From NCBI GenBank assembly GCA_003665825.1, contig QPFY01000009.1, forward strand, positions 310,001 through 374,000: 64,000 nt of DNA, in the 5' to 3' direction. Positions 12,701-23,107 of the stretch are shown one piece after another. How positions within the stretch are numbered: the first letter of the stretch is position 1; each line of letters opens with the position of its first letter. The notes under the pieces were generated by a model, which saw nothing but the letters and a program-made list of their open reading frames with translations, was not told the DNA's origin and searched no databases. This DNA comes from Microbotryum silenes-acaulis. Taxonomy: Eukaryota > Basidiomycota > Microbotryomycetes > Microbotryales > Microbotryaceae. The translations under genes and the position numbers were made by a program.

Positions 12701-13903
12701 CGAACAGGATCGATACGCGCTCGACATCTTCAAGGCTTTACAAGCTTCGAACGCTCCTATTTCGGACGAGGTCAAGGCTTTGGCAGAACAATTCGCGGAC
12801 AAGGTCAAGGCGGGTAAAGCATCGGCTGGATCAGGGTTCGGTGGAAAAGGTCTTGAACGACTTGAATCCGAACGCGATGAACAAATGAGGGCTCAACGTG
12901 CTGCACATGGTGAACCGGGCGCGGAGAAGGAGAAGGAAACGATCGATCCTGAGACGGGCGTCGCGACGACTTCGTCGACGTCGGGAACTACGAATGCCGC
13001 TGGGGACGAACTCAAGTCGACGGCGCAAAACGTAGCTGATTTGGAGGTCGAGATCCATCGTGGTCCGGCACCGGACACGAACAAGATGACGGGGGCCAGG
13101 CCTGTCGAAAAGAAAGAAGCCGTTGTCGAGTTGGAACCGACCGAAATTGCCGCTGAAGCAGCAAGAGTCGCCGAGGCAGCTGCTAGGGCGGCGGGCAAGA
13201 CCGAAGCGGAGGCTAAGGCGGCGGGTGTGGCGGCGAACTTCAATGCGTTGTTGAAGGCGAGGAAGACGCATAGGAGGGAAAGGGAACCGCAGGAAGCGGA
13301 TCTGTCAACCGATGCGGCGAGGAGAAGGGATCCGGACGCAACGGATTACCACGTGAGTTTTGAAGTCGGATCAGGTGGTGGTGAAAAGAGAAGAACGGTG
13401 AACTGACCTCGTTTCGCTGCTCTTTCAGGCTATCATCTACATCAACGACTACCCTCAAAAGGCACGATGGAAGGTTACAAACAAGGAGACCATGGTCCAT
13501 GTGAGTGTGAAGGCCGGCGAGCCTCTCCACCTCGACAAACAAACCATTCGCTTACATGAGCGCCATTTTTGTTTTACTTGATCAGCTCGTCGAATCTACC
13601 GGAGCGTCCATTACGAACAAAGGAACCTACTACGAGCCCGGCAAAGAACCTGGACCCGGCGATCTGCCCAAGTTGCATTTCCTCATCGAGTCGAACGACG
13701 AACACAGAGTGAGTGCCAAGCCACCTGTCGTCACTAGAACAAATTTCATGCTGACGATTTTGATACCCTTTCCGCTACTCAAGGTCAAGGCAGCTATCAC
13801 CGAAATCAAACGAGCCCTCATCGAAGGCGCGACCTTGGCACTCGAGGCCGAACAACGTCTTCCCGCGGGGACCAACGCCCCTGGGCGATACAACGTGGTA
13901 TGA
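9703..13903 (+). CDS. PRP5: Pre-mRNA-splicing ATP-dependent RNA helicase PRP5 (DDX46-like)
   Basis: DEAD-box helicase that acts on U2 snRNP during branch-site recognition. Six exons (9703-10564, 10632-11364, 11435-13352, 13429-13500, 13586-13708, 13784-13903) give 1275 aa. The N-terminal third is an Arg/Asp/Ser-rich RD/RS-like region, then an acidic stretch. The helicase core follows from about residue 590. Visible motifs are AKTGSGKT (I), PTRELA (Ia), LDEADRMFD (II), FSATFPRQ (III), [10 protein letters not shown] (V) and [10 protein letters not shown] (VI). The segment just before the core ([15 protein letters not shown]) and the C-terminal tail with [11 protein letters not shown] and FLIES are characteristic of Prp5/DDX46 rather than other DEAD-box proteins. 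Length fits the family. Confidence 0.93.
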
Positions 13904-16162
13904 TCTCTTCGCGCTTCCTTATGTCCTCAGTTCGTTCCCGTGCTCCTGGCTCTCTCACTACAGATCGCTGGCGCGTTCACTTGTAATCCTACGCCCCTTA
14001 TTTTCGTCCTTCAGCGCGTTCCACGCCCTCTTCGTCTCGAGATGAGCAGGAATTTCACGTCTTACGGATCTCGTGTCGCAATATCTCTCTTGCGCTTACC
14101 CTATGTTCTCTCCTTTCCTTTTGAGTCTCAGCGATACGGATGCTCCAAATCCTCTGATCACTTCAATGATCGGTGAGCTGCAGTGATCTGAGATTTAGAC
14201 CGTGGCAGCTGATCATCGTTTGGCTACACGAGTTGGGGTGAGAGGAGAGTGAGTTGAGAGACTTAACCACAATCGAATTGTAAGTCGCTCGCCTTGACTA
14301 TCTTTGAAATCAGAGAGTCGGAATGAAATGTACATTTTGGTGTGGGAAGCCCCTTCGCTCGCGGCGCTCGCCCCCAACCAAGAGCTAGTAGCCAAACCAG
14401 GCTTTGGCTTGAATCGCCTAGGTGCCTGTAATAAGTCGTGAACCTTTTTCGGTGACATACTAAAGCGTTTATAAAACGCTTGTGTAGATCGTTCTCCAAG
14501 GAGTCAGCCGGGAGAAAAATTTCTCCTCCAAGCTCGTAGTAAAGATCGTCGCCGTGCACCGCCTTCGGCCAAACAGCCCAAAGGGGCTTGGTCGCGACAT
14601 GCCGAAGCTCCGCCCCACCCCAAGAGAAAGTCTAGCTTCTTGCAGGGTCGCTCCGCGGGGAAGGAAGCCTTCGCGGGACTAGGTCTTCGCGTAGGTGAGG
14701 AAACGATTGGCTGGAAGAAGTTCTAGAAGAGATAGAGGCGTTCGATGCCCTTTGGTTGTTCGTCTGGCTTGGATAGGTTGTTGGATTCCTCCGAAATTGG
14801 CGACTACTCCGTAAATCGGAGGAACCGAGGACCCATCGGCGTGAACTCAAATTGCCGCCGGTGACTCTGGCTTGCAAGAATGGCTTTGGACCTTGGTGCC
14901 TGCTTTTCAATCACATGAAGCTTCTCTGGTGACCTGTTTTATGAGGAGTTGATACCCCGTCTAGCCTGTAAAGCACCAAATCTCTGAGCAGGACGGTCAG
15001 CGTAAAGGTCAGCCTATCAGCAAAATGGGCACTCGGCGCGCACCGCTTAAAGGCGCTTAAGCCCCGCTTAAGGACGCTTAAGGACGCTTAACAAGACGTG
15101 AAGACGCGGGGCTTAAGGACGTCTTGTTAAGCGTCCTTAAGCGTCCTTAAGCGGGGCTTAAGCGCCTTTAAGCGGTGCGCGCCGAGTGCCCATTTTGCTG
15201 ATTGGCATGAGGCAAGAATCAGCCTAGAATCTACCATCATTTGGAACCCTTGCGAAAGCCCGGCTCCCTCAGACCGGGGTTGCTCGGAACCAGAATCGGG
15301 TTCTCTTCCAGGAACATGGGAGAGCCCCGCCGCCGTAATGGCAAGCTTTACTTTGATCGGGCCCATCGGTGCCATCGGTCGCGGCGGTCGCCTTACTCGC
15401 CGCGCCGGGCTGTCCGGCACGATTAACCCTTGTATGTGCCTGGATTCAATAAAGGCTCGTCAGCCGAGGCTGGATGAGAACCGGCGTCTCTGTCTTCATT
15501 GCCCTAGATCCATAATGATCTTGGCTCTTGGGAGCAGCCCTCTTATCCAATCCGTGCTCTCCAAATCTAAAAGCCTTGGTAACTTGATTGTGCAGCCCCG
15601 TGTCTGTGCGCCTAGAAACCTGCGGGTCGGACGAAAGCTCGGCTCCGGGAAAACCTTCGCGCCCGATTCCGTCGAGACTTACGTCGACTACATAGCAAAT
15701 CCACTAGGGTCTTGGTAACAGGCCTAAAGGGGTAATGGTTTATTAGCGAAGCAGGAAAAAATTGCTTTGGTCCTTAAATCCAATGTGCAGAGATCAGGTT
15801 CGAAAGGTCATGTAATTATGGAGTGAGCGCAAGGGAGGCACAGTCGCCGCGGCCAAAGCGAGCGCTCCAATGACTCGCGATTCGAATGGCTAATTGGCAT
15901 CTGCGCTAGCGGCTAGTCTGCGGCGTTCACGTAAAAGCATTCCCTCCGACTTTTCCGAAGGTTTCTAGGTTATAATATAATTATACTGTTACTGAAATCT
16001 ACAAAAACAAAAAAACAAAAAAAAGACACGTTGATATCCGTATTCGACTCGTTTCCAGCCTTTCCGTCCTACTGCTCCACAACCACCGCCTCGCCCACCT
16101 CTCGAATCTCTTCTGTTCTATACCCGTGTGAGACGACTACCAGTTCCCGTCCATGCATCACG
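13904..16162. other. 2.2-kb non-coding island
   Basis: No convincing gene was found. Open frames here are short and lack family motifs. From about 14180 the texture changes: short GC-rich clusters such as CCTTCGC/CGCGG alternate with AT-richer sequence, unlike the flanking exons. A large perfect inverted repeat sits at 15016-15202. A dead mobile element or a nuclear insert of organellar DNA would both fit, but I cannot prove either. Confidence 0.4.
15016..15202. repeat. Perfect 84-bp inverted repeat with 19-nt spacer
   Basis: The left arm 15016-15099 is the exact reverse complement of the right arm 15119-15202; I compared all 84 positions. The spacer is 15100-15118. Each arm is built from direct sub-repeats of CTTAAG-containing units (GCTTAAGGAC and variants), so the arms are also internally repetitive. 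The outer ends read ATCAGCAAAATGGG and its complement. Such a structure would form a very stable hairpin in RNA or a cruciform in DNA. Confidence 0.95.
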
Positions 16163-18771
16163 ATGGGATTGCTCAACTTCCCGCCGCCGCCGTCGTCGTC
16201 GCTCGATCCGCCGTCTGCGGTCTCCGAGGTCTATAGGATCGCGATCGCGAGCGAGCTCAATCACGTGCTACAGCTCACCGTACCGCGAGGCGCATCCGTG
16301 CGCTTCTATGTCTTGTTTGGGTTGATGGTATAGTACGTGTTTGCCTTTCATTTTATTCTCATCAAGTCGGATCAGTGCTTCTGAACTTCGTCGCGAAGGC
16401 TCTTCGCTAGGCCCAGCTGAGCAGGCAGATCGCGATTGGGCTCGGCGCTGCGGATCGAGTTTTCGTGGAAACTCATGAGCCTCCTCTCGCTACCGGTCCT
16501 AAACAGTGGTGTGCTATCGGGTCTCGCCTTTCTCATCATCACCTTTTTCGACTATCAACGACGAGCCAAACGGATGTGGATATTTCGATTCGTACATCGC
16601 CCCAAGGGGCGGTACCTCGTCGGCAAGTAAGTTTTACTTGGGAGCACGAGCAGGCGATAGGAGGTTGCGGTGCTGTCAGGGGACGTGTGACAGGCGTCTT
16701 CCCAGCTTTGCACGAGACTTTCACTGAATCGATTCATTGCGCTCCACAGTCAACATGTCGTGTTCACCACGTTCAGTATCATTAGCTGCTTCGTCCTCAT
16801 AGGGTTTGCAGAGAGCTCCCGGAGAGCCTTGATCCTGCATCGCGGCATGGCCGAAGCATTCTACTGGCGGAACCTGGTCTACATTCCCATCCTCGCGCAC
16901 GGGTGGGTTTTTTCGTTCTAGATCTTGCAAGCGAGTGTCTTGGGATCGGAGCGAGCACTCAACAAGCAGGTCTTGTCGCCTCGGGTGGTCAATCTCGTCT
17001 ACATCGTCGGAATTGTGGTCATATTGTCGGCCGCACTTGTGAGCTTTCCCACCTTCGATGATTATCTACGTGATCATGAAGACTCATGTGTACTCTCATT
17101 CCTTACTAGACACTCGACATCTTCATCGCCCGAGCTTGGTCCCAGGCATCGATCCAGTCCGAGGCATTACGTTCACTGCTTACGCCTACAGGCACCGACT
17201 CAACAATCACCTCCGCCTCCCTCGTCGTTCGAACCACCTCGATCCTGTCTAAGATCCGAACGTTTGAGCGAACGGAACGAGCCGTATGCTGTGTTTACAT
17301 CCTTGGCGCAGTATGCTGTATCTTCATCAATCTCGCGGGCCTTTCGTTGCTCTTGATTCTGCGACGGCAAATCCCGTACAACTCGGTCAAGTTTGCCGGC
17401 GAAGCAAGAGAGGACGGTGAATCCCAGGCACAAGAGATTCTAGCTCGGACCCCAATGAAAGAGGTCAACCTGTGTTACCCTCACCAGGATCGGAAGATGT
17501 CAAGTACGAGTGGCGGGTCCAAGAACACGCAGACGACGAGCTACAGTCGCACGACCGAAGGCAGTGATCTTTCCAAGCTCAGTGGAACGACGGCAGCGAA
17601 CAGCATCAGCGCCCAATTCGCACGTCGAGATTCAGATGTGGACCCTCTGTGCAAACGGGCTGAATTGCATGCGCCTCCGCACATTACCATACAGATGGAC
17701 TCGCTGTTCAGTTCAAAGTTCTCCAACTTTGACCCCTTCTCGAGGGACAACACCTCCCAATCGCCTCCCCTCACTCCTCGTCGAGACTCGAACGTCGACC
17801 CGCTCTCCCGGTCCCCTGATTCGGAACCCTCCTCACGATCGATGTTATCAGAGTCCCGTCGCGACTCGGCGTTGAGCAACTGCTCCGCCTCGACTCTTCG
17901 ACCCGGTTTCGAGCGCCGCCAAAGCCTCTTCCATAACGTGATCTTCGCCCTGGCCCCAAATGAAGAAGAAACGAACGATGATCCCGAGGCGAAACAAGCC
18001 GAGAACGCGCAGGAGGAAAAGGCGATGAAGATGGCGACGACGGCGAGGTTGAGGGCCGAGGTGGAGAAGACGGAGCCGGAGGGTGCTGCGCAGCGCGAGT
18101 GGGCTAGGCAGTTGCTTGCGCTTAAGAGGGTCGAGTGGGATCTCAGCGTGGTGAGTGACACCCTTTGAGAACATTCTCTGAAAAATCCAAACAAGTCACT
18201 GACTTGTTCCACGAACCTACCTCTTGCAGTTCATCGCCGCGATCGTATCACTCGCTGTCGTCCTCTTCTGCGTGTCGCTGTGGACGGCCATCACCCCATC
18301 TAGCATCTATCGATCCGCCATCAGGTATGCATTGCACCATCAATCGTAGTTATACGTACCAACACTAACACGATTCGTCTCCCCCGCCATCTCAGAATCA
18401 AAATCTCCCTCTTCCTATTTCCCTGGATATACCTCGCTGTTGTTGCCATCGCCCACACCTCCCTCCTCTACAACGCCTACATGAACCTCACCCCCATAAC
18501 GCCCATTTCCGTACCAGCCCACCACGTGTTCCTCCATTCCGCTCGCGCGCAACTCAAGAGGGAGAGTATCGAGTTGTTGGAGAGTGAGTTCGATCTGGAA
18601 CCTTCGGCGGAGTGGAAGGAGTTATTAGGCAAGACCAATGCGGGAGGCGGTTTAGCGATTTTAGGTGGGGGTAGGAGGTTCAGTAGTGCGAGTCAAGTCG
18701 AGGCGAGGATCAAACCTGCTTCTTCGGGGTCTCCGAGAAGCGAATGGTGGAGAAGAAGAAGGGGAGGATGA
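16163..18771 (+). CDS. Uncharacterised multi-pass membrane protein
   Basis: A multi-exon gene with about seven hydrophobic segments. Visible ones include VLNSGVLSGLAFLIITFF, VVFTTFSIISCFVLIGFA, VYIVGIVVILSAALVSF, VYILGAVCCIFINLAG, FIAAIVSLAVVLFCVSLW and LFLFPWIYLAVVAIAHTS. Between the fifth and sixth lies a long polar, Ser-rich, presumably cytoplasmic loop (about 17390-18150) with a recurring RRDS(D/N)VDPL motif. The last exons are secure (…-18150, 18230-18324, 18396-18771). The first half is less certain: several small introns are needed and the junction near 16900-16930 could not be resolved. The ATG at 16163 is the likeliest start. The layout recalls a GPCR-like receptor with an enlarged loop, but no family signature was recognised. 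Confidence 0.6.
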
Positions 18772-19389
18772 AGATGCAGTTGAGGGTGCGAGAGGTTTAA
18801 GGAGGTGGGTACGGAGGTTATCCTCTATGCCTTGAGCTGAGGTCTGGAAGAGGATCGTGTTTATTTAGCAATTCATCCTTGTAGCCATATTTATGATTCC
18901 CTTCAAAAGCTTCAAATACATGTAGCCTTAGCTCATTCCCGACTAATTCCAATCTTTCAAGCTTGTCTCGAGAGCGAGAGAGCGCGCTCTTCCTCAAACC
19001 TCCCACATCCCTCCCAGAACAGCGCACATATACATATCGAAAGCACACACACATGATGATATTGCATACTCAAACCGAAAGCGAAAAAGCACAAAACCAC
19101 CACCAAGCAAAAGAAAGAGTCAAGACGAGAAAAGGCTAGAGCCAACAAAGACACACGAATGCAAACCCTGATGAGATTGGCGTCCAGGTGAGATAGCTAT
19201 TGAAGTTCAGCTGGATACAAGAGAAAGGACACGAAAAGGTCGGAGATTCCCGTTGAGTGGATTAAGAGCGACAGAATAGGGGGCCAAGGCGAATGTGAAC
19301 CTTGAGGCCGGTTGAAGAGTGTGTCAAACGAGAGCTGTGAGAACGAAAGTGCAGATACCGATCAGGGTCTGCATGGAACAAGTCTGAAC
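18772..19389. other. Convergent intergenic region
   Basis: This lies between the 3' ends of the membrane-protein gene and SHO1. No coding signal was seen. A final SHO1 exon might extend slightly into it (see the SHO1 entry). Confidence 0.4.
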
Positions 19390-21041
19390 TCAAGATCTGA
19401 CCGACTTACCAAGGTAGTTGGAAGGCACAATGCCGACCAGTTTGGAGCCTTGGCCGTCGACCTTGCGCGCCTGCCACCACTTGCCACTCGTGTCGGTGAT
19501 GTCTAAGATCTCGCCCTTGGTGAAGGACAACTCGTTCGGGTCGTCCGGCGAGGCCGTGTCTATTTCAGAGTGATATGGATCACCTCGAGTCAGTCGTATG
19601 CACCCAAAGCGAGAGAGCGTGGAGAACGTACAGGAGTAAAGCGCCCTAGCCTTCTGAGTAAAATCGACGCTCTGACCATCCAACAAACTCGGTGCTCCCC
19701 CGAGACTAGGTGTCGCAGCACTATGCATACCCGGTCCATTAACCGAAAGCGACCCACCACCAATCCTTGATCCACCGGCTCCGCCTTCCTCAGCTTGACC
19801 ATGGTGCGACAAGTTGGCGTTGCTCATGTTACCAATGGGTGACTTGCCACCGTAGACGAAGGACGCCGCACCGCCGTTCACCATAGCGGGGGTTTGGTGG
19901 TTGCTGGTGTTTCCACCGACGGAACGTTGAGCGATCGAGTTGCTTCGGTGGGCTGGGTTGGAACCGCGAGAGTTAAGCGTGCGCGAGGTCGAGTCGAAGA
20001 TACGCAAGAAGACCGAGCCTTCTTCGGCGGAGAAGTACAAGAGCCAGACGATCTGGGCAAGGGCAAGGCCGAGCGTGAAACGTTCAGCATGGGTAGGCAG
20101 ACGCGCAAGGTAAGCTGTTTTCTGCTCACGTTGATCATGGTGAGCAAGATCCATCCTGCTCCGATCGCTCGTTGGAACGAGGTGGCGGTGAAGATGCCGA
20201 GGTTGGTGCCAAAGACGCCAAAGACGATTGCAATGGCGAGGAACGTTGAGAGCTGTGGGAAACGAGTAAGCGATCAGCAGGTGCATTATAGGGTATGGCC
20301 TCTATCGGAGCGCGCCCGAACGTACCTGGCCCCTATTTCGTTCGACCGAGTCGGAAGCAAGTGTGACGAAGATGGAGACAATGATGGCGAGTTCCAAGAA
20401 GACACCTACATGGAGGCGTAACGCAAGGTTGAGGATGTGGTCAGTCACACATTGCAACTCGGGAACCGCACCAATGTGTTTTGGGAAAGTCAAATTGCGG
20501 GAGCGTTCGCAGCTAGCAACACCCAACCCTGCCTCAAACGCGTACACGTGACCTCAAGACTCACCGAACCAAGCTACACCACACGCCGACCCTTGACCAT
20601 TCTGAGCTTGATCTGCGTCGCAAAGGAGGCAAAAATGCGAGCGAGTTAGCGGCCAAGCACGTAAGCGTGTGTGATCCGCGCGCCGCGGTGCCCTGAGCGG
20701 AATACGGGGCGGCCAGAGCTCTCCGGTCGAAGGATAGAATTTCAAGGCTTACATTTCTTTTCGAGGATGACCTCTGCAAATGTCAAGGTAGATGGTGTCA
20801 GACTACATGCGTCACGGGGAGCAGCAGCAAAGCAACTCACGTCCGACAAAGGCCGAAAAGAAAGCGGCGATCGAGATGAACAAAGTGCAGAGGAACAGCG
20901 GTTGCCCGAGCCTGTCGTGCGCGGTCGCCGATCAGGCAGGTGTGAGCCCAGGTCAAGCCAGGCGGGTCAGTCTCGCAACCAACTCAGCAGCAAGCGGCTA
21001 TCCAGCACGTACAATCCTCGAATGGGACTTGATCGAACCAT
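19390..21041 (-). CDS. SHO1: SHO1-type osmosensor, four TM segments plus SH3
   Basis: Plasma-membrane sensor and scaffold of the HOG MAP-kinase pathway; the SH3 domain recruits Pbs2 in other fungi. Eight minus-strand exons (21041-21013, 20911-20841, 20773-20753, 20612-20565, 20405-20326, 20252-20130, 20052-19632, 19559-19390) join to 320 aa. Four hydrophobic segments are seen: [54 protein letters not shown], and [17 protein letters not shown] Ser/Gly/Asn-rich linker follows, then a C-terminal SH3 domain (about 256-315) with [26 protein letters not shown] and GIVPSNYL. Exon 3 is only 21 nt. The reading frame runs a few residues past NYL; a GTAAGT right after NYL means one more 3' exon is possible. 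Confidence 0.9.
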
Positions 21042-21820
21042 GTCACGGGCTGTTTGAAACTCGACCGGCGAGCGACGATGCAATCGAAACGAAGGAGCAA
21101 CACGCTAGTTGAGTGGTCTGGCTAGAGAACGCTCTCGCGCGCGGGCGGCGGGCTGTTGACGACGGGCGCTGGTGGTAGCTGGTGGTGGGCAGCGGAAGGC
21201 TGGCAGGGTCCGCGGGCGGCGGTCTGGACCTGGCTGTTCGAGCACAAGACAGGGGGAGGCAAGAATCCAAAAGTGGCGGGGGTTGATGTGAAGAAACGAG
21301 CGACAAGGTGGGCACAAACCAGTGGGTGGGACCAGAGGTCAAGTGGATGGGATGGGTTAATGGGTCAAAAGCAAAGTGGGAAGCCCATCAACCCCAGACG
21401 TTGGGATTCGCGACGGTGTAAGTAGTGAGACTTGCGTATTCGAAACTGCTATTACAGGCGATTCTCGGAAGCGCGCGCCGCAGCCTTTGCTTCCCAAACT
21501 GGGAATTCCGGAATGATGAGCTCCGGACCTGTCGGGTTCTGGCTTCAATAATGGGCCGGACGAAGGACCGAGCACTTTGTAGCTGCGATGAATTCGAGCA
21601 TAATGGGTGACTGCCATCCGCACTTTACTAAGTCTCTTTTTCTTACTCAGCGACCGGAAAATCCCCTTGTGAAATTTGAGGAGAATTGATTGCTGGCTGT
21701 CACTGGTCGCCGGCCGGTCGGGCGGTCGGTCGGCTGCTCGGCCGGGTCATGCCCGTTGGACGGCGCTGAGAGTCTGAGGTCTGGTTGCCACCACTCTCAG
21801 CGCATCCTTGGACCCGGTGA
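21042..21820. promoter_or_regulatory. Divergent region SHO1/DAP1
   Basis: About 780 bp between two divergent starts. No gene was recognised. A GGTCGGTCGG-type low-complexity patch occurs at about 21710-21745. It presumably holds both promoters. Confidence 0.4.
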
Positions 21821-22867
21821 ATGTCAAGGTCGGTCCAGCGCCTGAGAGCTCCCTGCTGGCCGGTGAATCAGAACTGAAAGCGTCTCTTCCTCCTGTCCAG
21901 CTTCCTGCAGCAAGCTTCACCCGTGACCCAGAATTTGTCGAGCTCGTCCCACCCCGTGCAACGCACGCTCGCTCGCCTCGCCGACGACTTCAACGCCTGG
22001 CTCGTCGACCATCAGCTCTTTGTTGCTATTCAAATAGTTGTACGTCTTGTGAACTTGATGGTATTAGACCCTTGATGTTTCCATGTACTGACCTCGTATT
22101 CTCTTCCCCGCTCCGTTTCTCCTCTCCACCGTGTCGTTGCCCCCCTTGCCCCACTCCGCCCAGGTCCTCTCCGGCCTCTTCTTCTGGTACATCACCCTCC
22201 CCGTCGAACCTACCCCGATCCCCGACCTCTCTGACCTCGACCCAGGAACCAAGATGGCCGCCGCCGTCAAGCCCTTTTCCACCGACGACATCAAGCTCGA
22301 TCCCCCCAAGGATGACCCCATCACCGTTGAAGAGTTGAAACAGTACGATGGTACGCATGCCGATAAGGGGATTTACGTGGCGATCAAGGGGATCGTGTTT
22401 GATGGTCAGTGAACCTGATCTAGGGACTGCAAGAAGGGAGATGATCATCGGGAAAAGCTTGCTAATGTGGGGCAAGGAGCGTTCGCACAGTCTCGGCCAA
22501 AAAGGACATGTATGGCCCTGGGTGTGGCTACCATGTGGGTGACCCTGATACTTGAGGGGTATATTTCTGCGTGAACTGATCTGTTTATCGTGTCCCTGTC
22601 TCGCGTGCCAGATCTTCACGGGTAAAGACGCGTCGTGCGCACTTGGCAAGTCGTCGCTCAAGTTAGAGGATGCCGATCCGGATTACTCCAAGTTGAACGA
22701 GGAGGAGTTGAAGGTGTTGGATGACTGGTTCAAGTACTTTGCCAAGGTCGGTCTTAGGCTGGTGTTGGTATACGCTCGCCGGAGTAAAATCGCTGATTAC
22801 TCGGCTCGGCCTTCCCTTTTTAATCCCCGAGCAGAGGTACAACATTGTCGGCAAGGTGGTGCAATAA
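21821..22867 (+). CDS. DAP1: Membrane-associated progesterone-receptor (MAPR) family haem protein, Dap1-like
   Basis: Cytochrome-b5-like haem-binding protein. Family members sit in the ER membrane and support cytochrome P450 enzymes of sterol synthesis. Six exons (21821-21828, 21901-22039, 22164-22404, 22491-22534, 22612-22746, 22835-22867) give 199 aa. The N-terminus holds one TM segment (VVLSGLFFWYITL) after a polar leader. The domain shows ITVEELKQYDGT, GIYVAIKGIVFDV, KKDMYGPGCGYH and FTGKDASCALGK, and ends with YNIVGKVV. The Tyr residues in the YGPG/GY segment match those used for haem by MAPR proteins. The first exon codes for under three codons; it was chosen because the exon-2 frame has no ATG and the join gives an open frame through the TM. 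Confidence 0.85.
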
Positions 22868-23107
22868 GTTGAGCTCGGTTTTGTGTAGAGAAAGTACATG
22901 GACGTGAACATGCCTATGACGTGAATGGTAATCTCGTTTTCGAAAATGATCAAGCCCGAGCTGAGACGGTGCCGGTCAGCTGCCCGTTCCGATTCCGACT
23001 TGGCTGGTTACGTATCACATCATTCACAGAACACCCACCAAACACGCTTCACCACATCTCCCCCTCCCCCTCCCCCTCCCCTCCTCCCCTCTACCCTCTT
23101 CTTCCCC
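22868..23107. promoter_or_regulatory. Promoter region with CCCCCT/CCCTCC pyrimidine tract
   Basis: A strongly pyrimidine-rich strand (about 23055-23105) ends right at the proposed ATG at 23108, as is common for 5' UTRs in these fungi. No ORF was recognised. Confidence 0.4.

Noticed and set aside
15720..15830. tRNA-like fold with GGTTCGAA
   Set aside because: The T-loop-like string is present, but no matching acceptor stem or proper 7-nt anticodon loop with T33 could be drawn.
16900..16935. 33-nt intron in the membrane-protein gene
   Set aside because: It would join the frames, but is shorter than any other intron here; the junction was left unresolved instead.
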